Positions 42,518 to 45,271 of a DNA stretch of 45,271 nt are shown one piece after another (position 1 is the stretch's first letter; every line of letters begins with the position of its first letter). The notes beneath the pieces are model-generated. The model searched no databases. It saw only the letters and a list, made by a program, of their open reading frames with translations, and was not told the origin of the DNA. The translations under genes were made by a program, and so were the position numbers. Source of the stretch: Phoronis australis (taxonomy: Eukaryota; Phoronida; Phoronidae); assembly GCA_002633005.1 (NCBI GenBank), contig NMRA01000454.1:217733-263003 (forward strand), read 5' to 3'.

Positions 42518-42565
42518 GACTTCTGAGGATGGTGTTTAATAAATGACACCGAAACATGTCAAGTT
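42518..42565 (+). ncRNA. Hammerhead-ribozyme-like motif after the Penelope gene
   Basis: The parts occur in hammerhead order. Stem I 5' strand gactt (42518-42522), core CTGAGGA (42523-42529, consensus CUGANGA), then one extra T. Stem II is ggtgt/acacc (42531-42535 with 42546-42550) closing a 10-base loop. Then come GAAA (42551-42554) and stem III acatgt folding on itself with almost no loop. The expected cleavage site is after C42560 (GTC), and stem I closes with aagtt (42561-42565), pairing with gactt including one G-T. Very short stem III is described for hammerheads of Penelope-like elements. The extra T between core and stem II departs from consensus, so activity is uncertain. Confidence 0.5.
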
Positions 42566-43038
42566 TTAAATCCGTCGTTGTTTTCGTGAACATATGCTGT
42601 TACTTGCTATCATGGAGATCTTTAAGCTAGTGTATTTTCATGCTGTCAAGTTATCTCACATTATTGGGGTGATTCTAAGTTTGTTCCTTATATTTTATCC
42701 TTTGTCATGGATTCGCTGTGTGACAAATGTGTGATTGTTGGTGACGTACCAGAGTGTGAGGATGGTACAAACCGATGACGGAATAACTGATGAAACAAGA
42801 CAGGTCTTTGGTAATAAATATCTACTATGGGCAATGTTCAAAGTCCGATTTGAACTCCTCACTGAAACATTTAACACTGCTAAATGTAGAGAACTTAAGA
42901 ATTGAAAATGTGGCAATGGAGAAATGTAGAGATAAGCAACCAATTACTATGGTTTGACTGATTGTGAGATCTTCCATGCACGTGTTGAAGTATAACATCT
43001 ATTCCTTGACTGGCGTAATGATGGACTGTGTGGGGCTG

Positions 43039-43467
43039 AGTAGTGTCCCTTCAATAAGTGTATTAGGTATTCATGTGAGTAGTGTCCCTTCAATAAGTGT
43101 ATTAGGTATTCATCTGAGTAGTGTCTCTTCAATAAGTGTATTTGGTATTCATCTGAGTAGTGTCCCTTCAATAAGTGTATTAGGTATTCATCTGAGTAGT
43201 GTCCCTTCAATAAGTGTATTAGGTATTCATCTGAGTAGTGTCTCTTCAATAAGTGTATTAGGTATTCATCTGAGTAGTGTCCCTTCAATAAGTGTATTCG
43301 GTATTCATCTGATTAGTGTCTCTTCAATAAGTGTATTAGGTATTCATCTGAGTAGTGTCCCTTCAATAAGTGTATTGGGTATTCATCTGAGTAGTGCCCC
43401 TTCAATAAGTGTATTTGGTATTCATCTGAGTAGTGTCCCTTCAATAAGTGTATTAGGTATTCATCTG
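43039..43467. repeat. 39-bp minisatellite, 11 units
   Basis: Eleven head-to-tail units of agtagtgtcccttcaataag plus 19 more bases occupy exactly 429 bp without any indel. Variation is limited to a few positions: ccc/ctc at unit positions 9-11, tta/ttt/ttc/ttg further on, and agt/att at the start of unit 8. Because 39 is a multiple of three, a frame is open through the array on both strands (13-residue repeats SSVPSISVLGIHL on +, HYSDEYLIHLLKG on -). I take this as a tandem repeat, not as a coding gene. Confidence 0.95.
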
Positions 43468-43712
43468 ATTTCTATTCACTTTAAGTGAAAGCAAAATCAT
43501 GAAGATGACTTGGGTGCTTTCTGTGCGATACTGGAGTAGACTCAGAACTAGTTTGTGTAACCAACACAGTTGAAATTACTAAACGGAGTGTGAACTGTCT
43601 CCAATTGTGTACACTAACAAGCTTTGTGAATTACTTACAGTTAAAACCTTTCAGTAGAACATCAAAGAAATGCAATGATTTGAGTAACATGCTGTTGGGT
43701 TTAAGGCACAAT

Positions 43713-43778
43713 TTGTTGGCAGTACCTTTGGTATTGAGACTATTGTTGGCAGTACCTTTGGTATTGAGACTATTGTTG
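43713..43778. repeat. 30-bp tandem duplication
   Basis: The unit ttgttggcagtacctttggt plus ten bases is present twice without mismatch (43713-43742 and 43743-43772), followed by the first six bases of a third. Confidence 0.95.
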
Positions 43779-43873
43779 TGTTACTGAATTGCACAAAGGT
43801 GTGTCGTGGTTATTTATTTGAGTAGGACCAATTTGATATGCCAATTCTCTACACATCATGAGCACAAGCGTGG

Positions 43874-44134
43874 AATGTGTATTTCCACTCATCAGGCATA
43901 CGTTGCAGTTCAATTGCACATGATAACGTTCAATTTTCATGAAGGCAAAGGAAGGAAACACCCTTCTCCTACGCCTGTCGCTAGCGAAGTGTCCGACACA
44001 TACAGTCGCGCCCACATGCCCACGCAACAAAGGCGCGCTGAGACGCAAAAAAGACATTAGCATAAGAATAACTGAACATTTGCAACTAAATAAGAATAAA
44101 AATAAGCGTAAAGTTACGAACGTCCCGTCACATT
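43874..44134 (+). repeat. 261-bp direct repeat, right copy (possible pseudo-LTR)
   Basis: This is the counterpart of 41398-41658. The intron paralogy resumes only three bases after its end, which places it at the right border of the insertion. Confidence 0.85.
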
Positions 44135-44136
44135 GA

Positions 44137-45271
44137 CATTTTTCTTGGCTGTGTTACTCTAATCGTTTTTTCAATGCAAACGGTGTTTATTAATGTGACG
44201 GGGGAAGCAATTCCGTCAGGATAAAAGTAGTATATATCCATACATGCACGATGTTAATATTCTGGCTTTTCTGGCATCAATTAAAGACGAGAAAATGCGG
44301 AGCGAGTTGATAATGCAAGTCCGTAGGTAAAGATAAATGATACAATATCTTTAAGTGCCACTTCTCATACGTAAAACGATAAATTTTAAAGGAAATGTGT
44401 ACGGGAAATGTGCTACCTGTGTGTCTTGCCATTCCAAGTAAGGAGAAGTGCCTTGCCTTGTGAATGAGACTGGCGCAAATTTAGTAGTTGGCATATTGTT
44501 TCTTGAAATGTGAAACTTTGATTTCAACAGAAATTCAAAATCTTCACGAACGAACCATTAAAACACATTTTGGTGAGGTGAGCATGTTGATATCTGTTTC
44601 AGTGGCTGAGAATCACTTTCTAGTGTATTTCTTACTGGAATGCTGATCGATTTCGTTTTCTCTTGTCATTTTAACAACAAAATATTGGTACAAACCAATG
44701 CTATCAAGTCAGGACGGATAAATATGATACCTAGTTAAAAACTGGTCCGAAGCCGCTAAAGCAAACTACTTCCATAATAACATCTAAGTTACCCTGTGAA
44801 TGTTGAAACGAAGAGTTGGGTATGAACCAGGAAAATATTTGTTTAGGGATATGTTAGGACCACATCATTTTTGAAACATATAAAAAACACCGGAGATCGG
44901 CTAACCATGAAAAAGTTGGAATGACAAATCATGGGACCATGATCTGGAACAGGTGTTTGAAATAGAGTCACAAACCCACTGCTGTCTTGGGAACGGACCA
45001 TTTCCCACATTTCTGTTGAAACAAGCGATATTTGATATTTCCCCTAGCGGGAATTGTCTAAGCTTATTTTATCATTCCTGGCAACGGTATCTGCCCTCGA
45101 TGATTTTACATCATTGCTGCATTGAAAAATACCATCGAATAAATAAGGTAAAAGTTGCAGAAGTGAAAACTGTTTTAAGGCGACATAGAACTAAGAGAAA
45201 TAGGAGGCATTCTGTGTATTGCTCGATTGTCACCACTAAAGCCATGATTCGAAACAAGGCCTCCCAAATCA
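44137..45271 (+). repeat. Intron module copying the sequence before exon D
   Basis: This is co-linear with 36815-37612 at roughly 65-70% identity, with small indels. The last base of the window corresponds to about 37612, and exon D starts 356 bases after that point. The module is therefore the upstream intron of a further, unseen FN3-like exon. Confidence 0.8.

Larger units (their letters stand above)
41362..44136 (+). mobile_element. 2.77-kb Penelope-like composite insertion
   Basis: The paralogous intron at 36770-36845 is continuous, while here it is split between 'gtttgcattatttt' (ending about 41361) and 'acatttttcttggctg' (from 44137). Everything between is therefore an insertion. It holds a 261-bp direct repeat near each end, a Penelope-type endonuclease gene, a hammerhead-like motif and a minisatellite. 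Direct repeats around the coding region are expected for Penelope-like elements, which often carry pseudo-LTRs made by tandem copies. The RT is missing. Confidence 0.55.

Noticed and set aside
42964-43488. 174-residue repeat protein (SSVPSISVLGIHL repeats)
   Set aside because: It is explained by a 39-bp minisatellite that is open on both strands. It has no non-repeat domain and sits inside a mobile-element insertion.
1-45271. CRISPR array, phage, plasmid or bacterial operon
   Set aside because: No spaced identical short repeats, no ribosome-binding-site-led gene clusters and no prokaryotic genes. Introns and animal transposons dominate.
1-45271. tRNA, rRNA or snRNA genes
   Set aside because: No cloverleaf A/B-box pairs or conserved rRNA blocks were seen by eye; a tRNAscan/Infernal run would be decisive.

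Overview
This is a metazoan nuclear DNA window (about 60% A+T by eye), most likely from a marine invertebrate. It has large introns, GT/AG splice sites and many decayed transposable elements of animal type: non-LTR retrotransposons, a Penelope-like element, a Ty3/gypsy remnant, a THAP transposon and MITEs. No prokaryotic organisation is visible. I cannot fix the phylum from sequence alone; hemichordate, lancelet, echinoderm, cnidarian or mollusc would all fit.

The host gene lies on the + strand and appears here as four separate exons (A 9715-9978, B 30051-30296, C 35221-35469, D 37968-38216). Each encodes one complete fibronectin-III-like domain of 82-88 codons with an unusual conserved cysteine pair. 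Each is bounded by AG acceptor and GT donor sites, and each is a symmetrical phase 1-1 exon. The surrounding introns are themselves paralogous, so the array grew by duplicating whole exon-plus-intron units. One intron module near the left end (1105-1530 plus 3205-3710) has no exon in front of it. The last 1.1 kb (44137-45271) copies the intron in front of exon D, which predicts a fifth exon about 360 bp beyond the window.

The introns are filled with relics. 1-4770: tandem and palindromic repeats, the orphan intron module and a LINE 3' end. 6402-7779: a 5'-truncated LINE with an exact 14-bp target-site duplication. 8065-8759: gypsy integrase and RNase H pieces in scrambled order. 13014-18683: two 99%-identical 1.27-kb copies of a promoter/first-exon segment, the second starting next to the only N in the window. 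14388-23337: scattered broken exons of an integrase-core (DDE) gene. 18694-19763: a THAP (P/Kolobok-like) foldback transposon. 20690-22160: a degenerate tandem block. 25132-25688 and 40691-41095: two MITE copies, the first with a nested hairpin insertion. 26995-28930: an antisense pseudogene of a dispersed metazoan family. 31872-34522: an antisense L1/Tx1-like LINE with ORF1, endonuclease and RT pieces. 39440-40260: another antisense LINE RT. 41362-44136: an insertion holding a Penelope GIY-YIG endonuclease gene, a hammerhead-ribozyme-like motif, a 39-bp minisatellite and 261-bp direct repeats near both ends.

Only the FN3-like exons look intact. Everything else with protein similarity carries stops or frameshifts. 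All family assignments come from motif recognition by eye; no database search was possible.
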